A stretch of DNA of 64,000 bases from Schizochytrium sp. TIO01 (taxonomy: Eukaryota; Sar; Bigyra; Thraustochytrida; Thraustochytriidae): the NCBI GenBank assembly GCA_004764695.1, contig SMSO01000014.1, positions 4,370,845 to 4,434,844 of the forward strand, given 5' to 3'. Shown one piece after another: positions 1 to 10,517 of the stretch. The position numbers and the translations under genes were made by a program. Positions within the stretch are counted from its first letter, which is position 1. Each line of letters opens with the position of its first letter. The notes beneath the pieces are model-generated. The model was given only the letters and a program-made list of their open reading frames with translations. It made no database searches and was not told where the DNA came from.

Positions 1-123
1 GTACACAAGTCAACAATTCATTGAAGCCCAGATAGCAGGCGTTATTTGTTTGTTGCCATTAGATAGATGGACATTTCGTTGTGACACCAACTTCGTGGCA
101 GAGCCCTTTCTTGGTCGCTCGCT

Positions 124-2248
124 ATGACGCCTTTCGACGCCACTGCTCTGGAGCGGCACCTCCATTCTGCGGACTCGAGCGTGGCGTCCATCCAGGCCGC
201 TGCCCGTTGCATCACTTCGCAGCCGGGCTCCGCGGCTGCCGCTGCTGCTGCATGGGAACGGGATGCGGTGACTCAGCCATCAGGACGATGGCTCTTGTAC
301 CTGTATGTAGCGAACGATGTCGTGCAGACCACGCTTCGAAAGCCTTCAGGCCCTGCTTTCAGGTCTGCTTTCCTCGGACCTCTGCTGCGAATGTGCGCCA
401 AAACCCTTCGCGAAGGTGGCCCAACCCTCGCTCCAAAGGTCAAGCGTCTCGTGGATGTCTGGGATGAGCGCCAGGTTCTCGAGACTCAAGATATTCGCGA
501 ATTTAGGCGTGTTCTTGACTCTCGTGGCGAGTATATGCCGCCTCAAGCATCTTCAAATTTGAGCACGAACTTCAGTTCAAGTTTTGATTCTAGGGCGGGT
601 TCTTCGACTTCAGCAACCTTGAATTTGGACCCATCATCTTCGTTTTCGGGAGCGACGTCGGGTAAATCTGGTCAGGAAGGAGTATCCCCTGGAGGGTCTG
701 GAGAAGATGTAGATATTGATGCGGAGGTCGAAAAGGCTGCGGCTACGGTGAAAGATGATTTTGAGGAAGAATTGGCATCTTCAGATGAGGAAGATGCAGC
801 GGCAGACGCGCAAATCGATGACCCAGTCATGATCGCAGAAGAACTACAGAGGCTTATAGAGGACGATGCTGTAGATGCGAGCGGCCTGGATTTGGATGAT
901 GACAGGTCACTTACTGACAAGGAGGCAGGATTCTTGTCCCTAGCGGAGACAGTAGAGTTTGAGACTGTTGGAGATACGCTTGCCATGGAAAAGGTTGAGA
1001 AACTTGCGGATATCCTGGAGAAATTGAAAAAGGCAATCGCTGGGGAGGCGGTGAATGAAGATAAGGATCCAGCAAAAGCCGATGATGAAAAATACGAGAC
1101 GGTGAAGGTTCAAGAGAAGCTGTCCATGGAGTTTGCCACTGCCAGAGCAGTTTTGGAGGCGGGACGCAAACGGACCAAATCCTCTAAAGACCGCAATAAG
1201 GAACTCGCATCTGCTTGTGAGACTGTCCTTGAGGATGGTGCAAGCTCCATGGATATGTTCAAAGGTACCTTGAGCAAGATGGACTCTGCACGCAAAGAAC
1301 TTCGAAGTCTCGCTAGAGTTGTTTTCCTTGAATCTAACCGTCGCAAGCGCAAGCGTATTTCCGAAGATCGCCGCAAGGAGCTTGAAGAAGAAGAACGCCA
1401 GCGTAAAGAAGCATTAAAAGCACATTCGGTATCATCTTCAAAGTTAGACATGGCTAGTCGCATGGAATCCCTTCTATCCTCTGTCAAGTCCAGCAGTGCT
1501 TTTAGTTCATCAGATGGCGCCTATCGAAGCAATACCGGTGCCCCGCCTTTGCTGCCACCCATTCCTCCTCCAGGGGCGCCCCCAAATGCTGCACCGACTA
1601 ATTATGGAAGCGTGCCAGGTGGACACGCTCCAGCTTCGCTCCCTCCTGTTCCTCCCCCTGGGGCACCACCCGCCGCAAATCACTACTCTTCGCTTCCGCC
1701 CATTCCTCCTCCTGGGGCGCCCCCTGCTGCGAATGCCTATGCTCCGGGACCACCCAACATGCCACCAATTGCACCCCCGGCTGGCCCTCCGCCGCCCCAG
1801 TCGTCATATGTGCCTCAGTCTGGGTTTCAGACTTCAAGCTTTGCAGGTTTACAACGTGCGATGGCTTCGGCTCGAGAAAATACAAACTCTGGCAGCTGTG
1901 GAAATGATAGCCAAGATTACAGACCTCAGATTCCTCCGCCCGGAGGACCGGCACCGTATCAACCGCTTCCGCCAATCCCACCTCCAAGTACTTACCCTCC
2001 TCCATCGTATGGGGACCATTATGGCAACGATGGCGATAACAATCAGCGTTACTACGATCAGCAAAACTATCAGGGTCACTACCAGCAGCAGCAACAACAA
2101 CAGCAGTACCATGGACAACGCCACAACAACCACCAACATCACCACCATAATAATAAGTATCGCAACAACAACAATAATAACAACTACCATCGCGGTGGCT
2201 ACAACAACCGGCGATCAAACAATGACCGAAACAACAACAACAATAGGC

Positions 2249-2293
<45 letters not shown>

Positions 2294-2331
2294 GAAACAA
2301 CAACAACGACAACAATTACTACAGCCGATAG
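124..2331 (+). CDS. RPRD1/Rtt103-like CID-domain protein
   Basis: A 735-residue intronless protein. Residues about 5-130 form a CID (CTD-interacting domain): the core motif LLYLYVANDVVQ and the following VKRLVDVWDERQVL match the RPRD1/Rtt103/Pcf11 class, which binds the phosphorylated C-terminal tail of RNA polymerase II in the nucleus. An acidic linker and a predicted coiled coil (about residues 280-315 and 400-440, with Lys/Arg/Glu-rich helices) follow, as in RPRD proteins, where the coiled coil dimerises. The C-terminal third is unusual: three or more PPIPPPGAPP-type repeats, then a Gln/His stretch and a nearly pure Asn tail encoded by a CAA/AAC microsatellite. The family's usual length is about 310-450 residues, so the tail is an extension. 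The first ATG opens directly into the CID. The family call is firm; the choice between Rtt103 and RPRD1 is open. Confidence 0.85.
2236..2300 (+). repeat. CAA/AAC microsatellite in coding sequence
   Basis: Nearly perfect AAC triplets encode the poly-Asn tail of the CID protein. The copy number is likely to vary between strains. Confidence 0.9.
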
Positions 2332-3009
2332 CACTTTTGTTGAAGACAAGAACGACGTATTTACTGTGAACTTTTTAATTCTATGTGTTTTATGCTTACA
2401 TAGATGCATGCATCACTTTGGAAGATTGAGGGAGATACGGAGAGATAGAGAGAGACTTGTAGAAAGAGAAATGCATTTCATTTTCACAAGAAACTATTTA
2501 AACAGGATAAACAACAGGTGTTCGCGTGAGGCTACTTTCTCTTGGGCTTGGAAATAGGAAAATGACAGAAAGTAAAAAACTAAATCAAAGGAGAAGCACT
2601 GAGTCATCTTGAGGAAGCTTCTGCTCCATTCACATTAAAAAAAAATTATCTTATAATTATGCATTCTTAGATTTAGCTAGCGATGATCTTGTTTGTACGC
2701 TGTAATAATTTGTCTAGTTCCCTGGAGAGCGAACATGGAGACCAAAGAAATATTGAATATGGTTGATGTGACAAATGTTATAAAAGTTAGATTTTCTATG
2801 CGCTTCACCTCAATGCCTAAGGGGAATTTCAAGCAAGGGTGGCAAAAATATGAAGATTAGCTAAGAGCCACGTTTGTTTCTACAATACAGATGTGATTTG
2901 CAAAAAAAAACGACAGCTGAACATGACTTGACCTCGTGCGCAAACTATATAGTTTGAGCCATAAGAGGTGTGGGGTTTGGCCGATGTGTAACTTTACTTT
3001 TGGTTTCAT
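2332..3009. other. Convergent intergenic region
   Basis: This lies between the ends of the CID gene (+) and the NDUFAF3-like gene (-). It is AT-rich with short A-tracts. I see no coding sequence or RNA gene in it; it probably holds both 3' UTRs. Confidence 0.6.
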
Positions 3010-3684
3010 TTATTTGTCCTCGGGCAGAGGCAGCATAAGGGCACCCACAACGCGACCTTCCGCGCTCAGCATGTTGAAAGTTGCACCGGCATGAAAAGAA
3101 CCTGTGACTTCAACAGGACAGATCTTGCGTATTGCCTTAGTGAGCTTCTCAGGAAGTCGTTCTGTGTATTTTCCAGTACCCACGATAAGCAAATCCAGAG
3201 GGGGGTCCAGATGCTCAATAATGGCGAGGTGTTCCTCCGAGAAATCTTCCATGCTCTTCACATCCCAGCTAAGCATGACGTCCGGCAAAACCATTGCAGC
3301 GCCTGGAAGAAACTGACCACTAATGTAGAACCCACCATCTTCAATGCCCTCAATATTGAGTTGGTTTTCGCTGCGACGGCCTTCAGATACTTCGATCGCA
3401 AAGGCGTACTTATCGATGACGTTCTGGCCCTTGTCCGGGTGGACAACAGCATCGAGCTCATCCTTAGTGAGCTGGTCCGGGTGAATTTGATCGTACGGGG
3501 AGAAGAACGCCTTTTGGGTAGTCTCTTCTTCGACGCTTGAGCTAGTGTTCGCGTTCTGGGTGTTCTTGCTATCGCCGGAGCCCGGCGTGCTGGCAAGGCC
3601 TCGCCATGACCACAGATGCGATGGCCGCGCCGACCGGCGAGCGGCGGCGCCAAGACGACTAGCGATGGCAGCTCCTGAAAGCAT
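3010..3684 (-). CDS. NDUFAF3/Mth938-like (DUF498) mitochondrial complex I assembly factor
   Basis: A 224-residue protein. The first 40 residues are Arg/Ala/Ser-rich with no acidic residues, typical of a mitochondrial presequence. The C-terminal 130 residues are a DUF498/Mth938 domain: the GGFYISGQFLPGAAMVLPDV entry, then LDLLIVGTGKYTERLP, and a C-terminal segment with VTGSFHAGATFNMLSAEGR. This matches NDUFAF3, which with NDUFAF4 supports early assembly of the respiratory complex I Q module at the inner membrane. The start used is the first ATG (MLSGAAIA); the frame stays open a little further upstream but with only a GTG. The middle about 60 residues between presequence and domain are low complexity. 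The family assignment is strong; the assembly role is inferred from the family. Confidence 0.85.
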   Translation of the reverse strand: MLSGAAIASRLGAAARRSARPSHLWSWRGLASTPGSGDSKNTQNANTSSSVEEETTQKAFFSPYDQIHPDQLTKDELDAVVHPDKGQNVIDKYAFAIEVSEGRRSENQLNIEGIEDGGFYISGQFLPGAAMVLPDVMLSWDVKSMEDFSEEHLAIIEHLDPPLDLLIVGTGKYTERLPEKLTKAIRKICPVEVTGSFHAGATFNMLSAEGRVVGALMLPLPEDK

Positions 3685-4457
3685 GGTTGTAGTAGAGGAG
3701 AGGATCGTCACGGTCCCACAAGCTGCCCAAGGAGATTTTTTGAGCGAATTGGATGACTGCTGTGCTTTCTAGTCTTCGTGGCGATTTACTTTTTCTTTTT
3801 CTTTCTATAATTTCTTCGTTTTGATTAAAACAGTATTTTCTTCAAGATGGTCATCCTTTATCTTACCGTGGAGCTTTCACATTTCATTTCGAAGAGCTTC
3901 GGTCAGCTCTCAATGTTCGACGAAGATGGAGGCATGGTTCGGTTATTCAGAGCAGATTCACCGCGGCTGGTGTCGCTTATTGTTCTGCACGTTGTTTTCA
4001 AAGAGAAAGGAGATTCTATCGAATTATTAAGCAATGCAAGAAAAACAAAATACAGCATTCCAAATAGATAGAGAGTTCCTTCGGTTACTGCAACTGAGCA
4101 AATGCGCAGGAACATTGACAATGGTCAAGAGATTGGAATGAAAACAAAAGAGATAGAAATGGGACGTCCAAGTGAGAGAACGAGCATAAGAAAAGAATGT
4201 AGAAAATCGCCGCGTGAATCCTCCGTGCTTGACCTAGTCATGATATTTTCATCCATCTTACGAACCAAGGGAGATGATCAAGATTGCAGGTGAACATATT
4301 AAGTAGAACTAATATAGAGTTGAGATGTAAAGACTTTTCCTATATGTAATAATAATTTTAAAAAGGCAATGGGTATTCACATCAAGTCGGCATGGAAAGA
4401 GGATGACTGAACTGCAGATGGAAGAAATAGTTGATGAAAACCCGCGTGCATGCGATA
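3685..4457. other. Intergenic region
   Basis: This is the promoter side of the NDUFAF3-like gene and the 3' side of HMG-CoA lyase. A pyrimidine-rich stretch lies at 3780-3815. Several 60-75-codon open frames overlap on both strands, and none looks coding. Confidence 0.5.
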
Positions 4458-5525
4458 TCAAGCTTTACCTGTGGCAGCCGTCAAGTTGAACTCTATCGCC
4501 TTTTCCAGCTCACGGCCAAGAGCTTTTTCCAAAAATACGTTTGCTTTGCGCATGGACTTCTTGTCCATAGAATAGGGGACCTTGAGGTGATCCAAGACAG
4601 TCAGAACAGACTCCGTGGCAATGTTACCCTTTGCGTCTGGAATAAAGTTGCAGCCGCCAACACCTCCGAGTGAAGAGTCAATATGGCGCACACCAAGCTC
4701 CACGGCAGCCATTACGTTCTCATGGGCGCGGTGGTTGGCATTGTGCATATGAACGCCAAGACGTTCCACAGGGAAGTGACGCGAAACCAGTGACACGAGC
4801 TTGTACACGTGTTCGGGGTTGGTTTGGCCCAAGGTATCAGCAAGCACGACAACCTCGGCGTCAACACACATGTACATGTCCACAACACGGAGCACTACAT
4901 CCATATCCACGAGACCCTCAAATGGGCACTCAAACGCAAGACTAGCGTATCCACGTACGCCAAATCCATCTTGTTTAGCTGCCTGTGATACCTTCTTTGT
5001 CATGGCCAAAGCCTCTGTCATGCTCATCCGGACATTGGCCTTGCTGTGGGATTCTGTGCAGCTCACCAAAGCTGTAATGAAATCGAGCACTGGTGCTTCA
5101 TCACCATTGCCAATGGAGGCCTTGCGAAAGCTTTCGTATCCCCTCAAGTTAGGCACAAGACCTCCGTAGCGCATGCCATTGGCTTTTGCTTTGCGAGACC
5201 ATTCAGATTCGCGAAGCGCTTCGCAAAGATCTGCAGCACCTGCCATTGCTGGCACAAGATCCTCGCGTACAAAAGAGCAGGCCTCGATTGCGCTGGGCTT
5301 GCACTCTGCGACAAGTCTCAGCAGTTCGATCTTCTGTTCAACAGAGAGCACTGTTTTTTCATTCTGAATTCCATCCCGGGGTGTCACATCATAAAGTTGC
5401 GCAGCAGGACCTTGTGAAGAAGAAGTTGAGAAATTTGATGCCGTCAACCTCGATGATGTCGCACTCAAAGTCTTTGCCAGGAGGTTCGCGGCGCGCTTTT
5501 CGCACCCTTTCACAACCTGCAACAT
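4458..5525 (-). CDS. Hydroxymethylglutaryl-CoA lyase (mitochondrial type)
   Basis: A 355-residue HMGL-like TIM-barrel enzyme that cleaves HMG-CoA to acetoacetate and acetyl-CoA in leucine breakdown and ketone-body formation. Visible hallmarks are the VTPRDGIQNEK entry (the D and R that bind metal and substrate), SAIEACSFVREDLVPAM, the HMHN metal ligands in LGVHMHNANHRAHENV, and the glycine-rich active-site loop GVGGCNFIPDAKGNIATE with the catalytic Cys. The loop resembles bacterial-type HMG-CoA lyases more than the animal GLGGCPYA form. The first about 45 residues are Lys/Arg/Ser/Ala-rich and look like a mitochondrial presequence. The start is the first ATG (MLQVVKG); a GTG three codons upstream was rejected. 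The last codons read ACAGGTAAAGCTTGA, so a short C-terminal intron is conceivable. No peroxisomal SKL-type tail is seen. Confidence 0.88.
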   Translation of the reverse strand: MLQVVKGCEKRAANLLAKTLSATSSRLTASNFSTSSSQGPAAQLYDVTPRDGIQNEKTVLSVEQKIELLRLVAECKPSAIEACSFVREDLVPAMAGAADLCEALRESEWSRKAKANGMRYGGLVPNLRGYESFRKASIGNGDEAPVLDFITALVSCTESHSKANVRMSMTEALAMTKKVSQAAKQDGFGVRGYASLAFECPFEGLVDMDVVLRVVDMYMCVDAEVVVLADTLGQTNPEHVYKLVSLVSRHFPVERLGVHMHNANHRAHENVMAAVELGVRHIDSSLGGVGGCNFIPDAKGNIATESVLTVLDHLKVPYSMDKKSMRKANVFLEKALGRELEKAIEFNLTAATGKA

Positions 5526-6048
5526 TGTGACCACGCTCTAGGTCTAGTCCGCGAGGTCCCTCCCAAAGGCTTGGCCTGGTGGCTTCTACCACAGCGTCTC
5601 AAGCTTCCCCGGCTTTGGTTTTGGATTTGTTTCCTAGTACTACCTCCCAGTCCCTTTGCTTTGCTTAAGTGCCGCTAAGACGTGGTCCTAACGTGTGTAC
5701 ATCGATAACACTAAGAGTACTTTCTATTCTTTCCTTTCTCGGATTCTTGCCAAGTGCCGGACCAAGGCGGCAGGAGCGACCTGCGCGCGACCGTCTCTTC
5801 AACGGAGCCTTCAGAGTCCTGAAAGCAGACTGTGTTTTGGAGCTTCGTCTCTGCTGCAGGCCACGGTTTCCGAGAGCGCTCCTCTTTTCACGCATCTGTG
5901 TTTGTCACATGTGACTGCACTTCACAGCACGAATTTTGTTCTTTTTTGTAAGTGGTTATTAATTTTATACTTTAGCTGGTTAGCTAAGGAAAACGTTAAT
6001 CATAATAGGAGTACTTAGAGAGCCGTTACGCTTACTTTAACCATCGAA
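5526..6048. other. Divergent promoter region
   Basis: This is the shared upstream region of HMG-CoA lyase (-) and the unknown protein at 6164 (+). Short overlapping open frames of 75-107 codons around 5665-6018 have no recognisable content. Confidence 0.5.
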
Positions 6049-6174
6049 ATGAGTAAACGACAGGAATTGGGGACGATCGCGAGGCCCAAACCAGAAAGGA
6101 AAGGTCGAAGAGCATCGACGCTGCGCAAAAGCTTCTTTCAAGAGAGGATCTGGAGTACCCAAGATGGATCATAA
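6049..6174 (+). other. Upstream ORF overlapping the next gene's start codon
   Basis: A 41-codon ATG-initiated frame, strongly basic at its N-terminus (MSKRQELGTIARPKPERKG). It ends at a TAA 11 nt past the main ATG at 6164, in another frame. Ribosomes starting here could not reach the main start by simple scanning, so it may repress the main ORF. It could instead be a missed exon or a single-base error joining the two frames. Confidence 0.4.
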
Positions 6175-7009
6175 TAACAGGTTTCGACCTAAAGCTGTAA
6201 GCGCATCGCCTGCATCAAATATTACACGAAGACTGTTGGAATCTCAGGGCGAGAATGATGGCGAAGCTGATCAAGATAATGCGATGGCTTTTGGCGAAGA
6301 TGGGCTTCCTCAGAACATGCCTAGACCAGTCCGTCTCACCGCAATCGAAAGAACTGCTCCTCCACCAGTTGAAGCTAACCCAACACCAGAATTATCTTCT
6401 CAAAATGTAGAGAGTAAAGCAAAAGATGGGGCCAATAACAACGAGGGGAGATCAACGAACACAAGCACAGGCTTGACGGAGAAGACAGATATGATCCTGA
6501 AAAAGTGGTTAGGTATTCAAACCACCCCTCCTGATCCAAGTGACCAAAATGCTGATTCAAATACGAATGGGTCCCCAAAGCCAGAAAAGGTAAATAAAAC
6601 AATTCGTAAATGGCAAAAGAGAGCAATGTATGGAAAAGCAGAGCGTGCTTCTTCCTTAAATATTGACGAAGAATATAAATCATGGTACATTGATCAACGC
6701 GATAGGTTTCGCGTGCAGCTTCCAGAAGCTATTCAAGCGTCACTTGCTGAGGAGGTCTTGCAAACTCTTAAGCCTTTACAACTAAGATATGAAAAGCTGC
6801 TTGGGCCTGACGACGAGCTTGTAAGCCAGGCGGAGGCTCGGATTCGAGAGATCGAACAACAGCTATCAGGTATGGGTAAACAGCATCATATTCATCGAGG
6901 GGTTTCTCGTGGCGTTTCACTTCGATCTCTTGCATCGCTTACAAAGCTCAATATTCCTCCTCCCGAGAGTGAAACTGCTGCAAAGGACGAAGAGGGCTCA
7001 AAAAATTGA
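6164..7009 (+). CDS. Unknown protein with C-terminal helical region
   Basis: A 281-residue protein I do not recognise. The first about 100 residues are polar and disordered (Asn, Glu, Pro, Thr). A short conserved-looking block follows (TDMILKKWLGIQ, then VNKTIRKWQKRAMYGKAERA), and then a helical stretch from about residue 175 (EEYKSWYIDQRDRFRVQLPE) through 235 (RIREIEQQLSGM) with coiled-coil character. The tail is Ser/Lys/Glu-rich. There are no signal peptide, membrane segment or catalytic motifs. The in-frame region directly upstream has stops, which supports this ATG. It lies divergent from HMG-CoA lyase and convergent with GET1. The ORF is likely real because its composition is protein-like over its full length. 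Confidence 0.65.
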   Translation: MDHNNRFRPKAVSASPASNITRRLLESQGENDGEADQDNAMAFGEDGLPQNMPRPVRLTAIERTAPPPVEANPTPELSSQNVESKAKDGANNNEGRSTNTSTGLTEKTDMILKKWLGIQTTPPDPSDQNADSNTNGSPKPEKVNKTIRKWQKRAMYGKAERASSLNIDEEYKSWYIDQRDRFRVQLPEAIQASLAEEVLQTLKPLQLRYEKLLGPDDELVSQAEARIREIEQQLSGMGKQHHIHRGVSRGVSLRSLASLTKLNIPPPESETAAKDEEGSKN

Positions 7010-7520
7010 CACATCTTATCAGGACTGCATAGTAACTCATAGAATGAGCTTTGCCTCTTAAAACATGAAGTGCTGCCAGCATTCATTTAGTATCACTTGT
7101 TACAATTGAGTCGTACGATACCATCAACCGATGATGAGGATTATTTTAATTTCAAACAAATAAAGTCAGTCAGATGAAAGTAAGATACATACTCATCAAT
7201 TTCAAAATGTAGAAAAACAGAATAAGTCACTGAGTTGTAATGCATTGTAGCTGTGCAAATTTATAGCTAAAATAAAACTCATACAAATATGTGCTAAAGT
7301 TATTTACTTTTTAACGATTGAAGAAACACCAATGATACAAAAGGGATAGATGTTAGTGTTAACGAAGTCTGCTCAAGTCTTAATTCGATGATAGAGAAAT
7401 CGCAACGAATGGGGATGAAATTCGTTACGACGGATGATCCAGAAAGGGAGTTGATTGAAGGAAAGCCTGAGTTGTGGCAGCTTGTGAAGTGTGTGGGATA
7501 TCGAAGCCTCTCCTTCGCAA
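7010..7520. other. Convergent intergenic region
   Basis: AT-rich 3' flanks of the unknown protein (+) and GET1 (-). The 121-codon plus-strand frame at 7388-7753 is antisense to GET1 exon 2 and is not coding. I see nothing else. Confidence 0.55.
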
Positions 7521-8306
7521 TCAAGGTGGGGCCAAACCTTCCAGAACCCGCGCTGACACCTTTTGGCAGACGAAGGTCCACCCAAGAACTGAGAGGGATC
7601 CTGCAGAATATGAAGGAAGAGCAAAGATTTTCCCTACTGGCCAAAGCCAGCCGCTTTCTACCTCGAGCAGTGGCACGGGTGGAAGGCTCGACTGGTAGAC
7701 AAAGTACAAAGCTGCCCAGAGGACTTGTTGCCGAAATCCAAGAACCTGGCTAGCCCGCTTGCGCCACGAGGCCTGTGCCTGGATTTTGCGTGCCTCAGCA
7801 AACTTTAGAACTTCCCTCTCCCTCGAGGCTGCTTGACGTCTTAGCTTTGCCCACTTCATGAAAGTGCTTGGGAGGTTGTACTCTTTTGCCTCGGCTTCTA
7901 GACGTGCAACATCTTGCTGTAATTCGATCTCCTCTTTACTCGGCCGCAGCTCGATGACCCATCTGCGAGAAATTAGATACGTTCAAGATTTCATTCATCT
8001 CAGCGTTAGTTTTCCAATCTCTCGATAAATTGTCTCTCAGCACATTGAAAATATTATTCTGCAGTCAAAAGAGAATCTATCGATCGCAGAAAGATGAGCT
8101 GCTTCAGCATTTCCATGTGAGCTGTGGTTCTTGAGAAGCACAGAACAGCTTCGATCTCTTTGACGGTGTTATGGACGGGTTCATGAATTAAGATGTGACA
8201 CGTACCGTTTCGTGGCGAAGGCCAATACCTCAACGACCAGCGTGACTGCAAGGACCAACAGCACAGGGCCAGCCTGGAGCACGTGTCTCACTTCAACAGC
8301 CTCCAT
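7521..8306 (-). CDS. GET1: GET1/WRB homologue, tail-anchored protein insertase subunit (2 exons)
   Basis: A spliced gene: exon 1 is 8306-8206 and exon 2 is 7962-7521, separated by a 243-bp intron (donor GTACGT, acceptor CTCGCAG). The split codon is CG|A (Arg) and the reading frame is continuous, giving 180 residues. The protein has the GET1/WRB/CHD5 layout: an N-terminal membrane helix (PVLLVLAVTLVVEVLAF), a cytosolic coiled coil containing LPSTFMKWAKLRRQ (the family's conserved 'TFxKxAKLxRK' element), then two C-terminal membrane helices around VLWAALYFVYQ and SLSVLGWTFVCQK, joined by GWLWPVGKIFALPS. GET1 with GET2/CAML forms the ER receptor that accepts tail-anchored proteins from GET3. The first ATG fits. 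A GA-repeat lies about 90 bp upstream. The identification is firm even though no single open frame shows it. Confidence 0.85.
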
Positions 8307-8390
8307 TGTGTTCACAAACTCGCGTGTTACCGATGGACACCGGCACAAACAAGCTTGTCTTCGCGATCTGTTGTTTCCCAGCTTTTCCCC

Positions 8391-8411
8391 TTTCTCTCTC
8401 TCTCTCTCTTT
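8391..8411. repeat. (CT)n / (GA)n dinucleotide repeat upstream of GET1
   Basis: About ten CT units about 90 bp upstream of the GET1 ATG; on the GET1 strand it reads GAGAGA. A similar GA run precedes uL3m. It may be a promoter GAGA-type element or a plain microsatellite. Confidence 0.6.
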
Positions 8412-10517
8412 AGAAGTAGGGGTATACCTGCTATTACTTATATGGGTACCTTTTGGGAGAAAACAATAATGTGCCATCTAAACTCGATGTCATGGTAAAT
8501 CGTCATTCATCTGTATCATGTGTCACGATAGGTATGCAATGAGATTGTCGCAATTGACAGCCATCGATTAGAGAAAATACTATGTACAAAAATAACGTTT
8601 CCAGTGGTGAGAGAGCTTGGAGCGGAAATTACAAACCTGGGGCCTTTTTCTTGCATAGTATCTATGCCATTTGGTTGCTAATTTAGGTAAGAAGCTTGAG
8701 ACTCTTACTAATCAGAGACATATGCGCTCAACTAAATTACACATGTTGGAAATATTGCATCTTCAGCTAAATTGCAGGCCAGTGTAACTTTGATGATGAA
8801 AGCGGAGCTAGCAGTAGATAAATTGATTTTGAAAGTATGGTTGATTCATGACTGACTATGAAATCTTGATCTTGTGAGCATAGACAAAAAGTGGCTCTCT
8901 GCACAACGGCCAGACTACCAATAAACTCTGCCCTGGAGATTATTGTAAGATTGTGTGTGCCAACTTGCTTTACTTCTAGTCTTGCGTGAACCCTGACTAG
9001 CAGAACAAGAAAAGTCAGGATATTGCACTAGTTCTGACTAGGACAACATGTAAACCTCTTCGAACCAGACTTCGAAGGCTAATTTAACCCCCAGGTACTG
9101 GGAATTCTCTGCATTGAATTGATAGAAGGCTACATGGACCTCATTTTCGCATTTCAAGAACCAACAATAGGCTCTAAAAGCCCTCACACCAATGTTAAAT
9201 CATTAGACTTCTTCAGCTGGTGTTGTGTGCTTAAACAAACGCATAATTAAAATATTTATGAAACTCTACAGTTTATGTTTTGCCTCCGCTCAGTGCGACG
9301 GGTATCACAATAGAATTTTGCAGCTCTCTCAAATCACCAATGTCTCATAAAGCAACAGAAACCCAGAACGCTACAAAGATAGAAACATAACTTTACATAC
9401 CTATTACTTATCCCCCTTTTTTTTTCTTCAAAAGACTTAGATAAATACCCTTTAACAAAACAAAAACGCTGCATAGCAGTCTGTTATCATAGTATAGAAG
9501 TCTGAGTTTACGCTATCTAGCATTTAAGAGTCACTATCTACGCTATGCGAGGATATCCTAGAACAGCAGTCGCTGCCATCAACTTAAACAAAATGAGTTG
9601 CGCCTATGCAGTGACAATGATGCGCGATGAGAACAAGAACAAAGCCAACAACTGGCAACGTCAACGATGGCAATCACAGCAGCAGGTGCACAAATTGAGA
9701 TAATGATAGAGAACAACACTTGTGCAAGGGAGCGAGTTTAACTGATTTATCCATAGTTGGTGACCGCTACGATGGCCTCTGCTCTTGACGAAAGGAGATG
9801 TCCATCCACTCTGCTAAGGCACTGCTATTTCCACTCTAACCTAACATGAAATGAAACTGATCATCACATCTGAGGTTATTCTGGTACCTCACTCCAAACC
9901 CAGCCAGAACAGCGGTGATGTAAACTTGGCTGCAGCAGTGCTATTGAAGATATCCCAAGCAGCGTTTATCGATATTCTGCAAAGCCTCGGCATTCGGATT
10001 TCCATTTTCTCAACGTCGAGCAAATAAATCTAGGTGTGCCAAAGCCCTCATTCACATTACACTACAGATGAATGAATGAATGAATGAATGAATGAATGAA
10101 TGTGCAAATTGCGTTGTGCCATTCGGTCTAAATGACCCCCAGTCTGCAAACCTGAAGCGAGGCCAGCAATGAAAATTTATCCAACGACCTGCACGCCAAG
10201 TCTCCGTCTCTGACGCCAAGTCTCCTGCCATCGAGCACCTTGTGCTGCACTTGGTCTGAGTCCAAGCGCATCGCATCACATCGTTCGCTCTTTCCATGGT
10301 GTTGGTGCTCCTTAGTAACTTCGTAGTAACCTCAGCGGAGCAAGCAGCGCTAAGACTGCCTATGCGGCGCCTAGCGGCCGCACCACAAGTGCAGAAAAGC
10401 GCAGCACAGTGAAGAATGGCGGCGTACAAGTGAAGAATGGGTCAGCTACTATGGAACAAAGTGGTATAACCTACTGTGGCAGTGGATAGTTCATAGAGCC
10501 ACACAGTGCTCTTTGAA
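8412..10517. other. Long intergenic region
   Basis: About 2.1 kb between the divergent GET1 and uL3m genes with no convincing gene. It holds scattered short frames; the cleanest is a 52-codon ATG frame at 9545-9703 (+), Asn/Gln/Arg-rich at its end, which is within chance expectation. The 125-codon minus frame at 10052-10429 reads through a TTCA repeat and was rejected. No tRNA-like B box was found. Confidence 0.5.
10068..10102. repeat. (GAAT)n tetranucleotide microsatellite
   Basis: About eight perfect ATGA units. The same motif recurs at 10518 and 18348. Confidence 0.9.

Noticed and set aside
1496-2557. 353-codon plus frame overlapping the CID protein
   Set aside because: It is a shifted frame through the proline repeats and CAA microsatellite, with poly-Thr and no natural composition.
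7388-7753. 121-codon plus frame
   Set aside because: It is antisense to GET1 exon 2, whose conserved protein motifs are on the minus strand.
9050-9080. GGTTCGAAG-like element resembling a tRNA B box (minus strand)
   Set aside because: There is no matching A box or cloverleaf at the required spacing.
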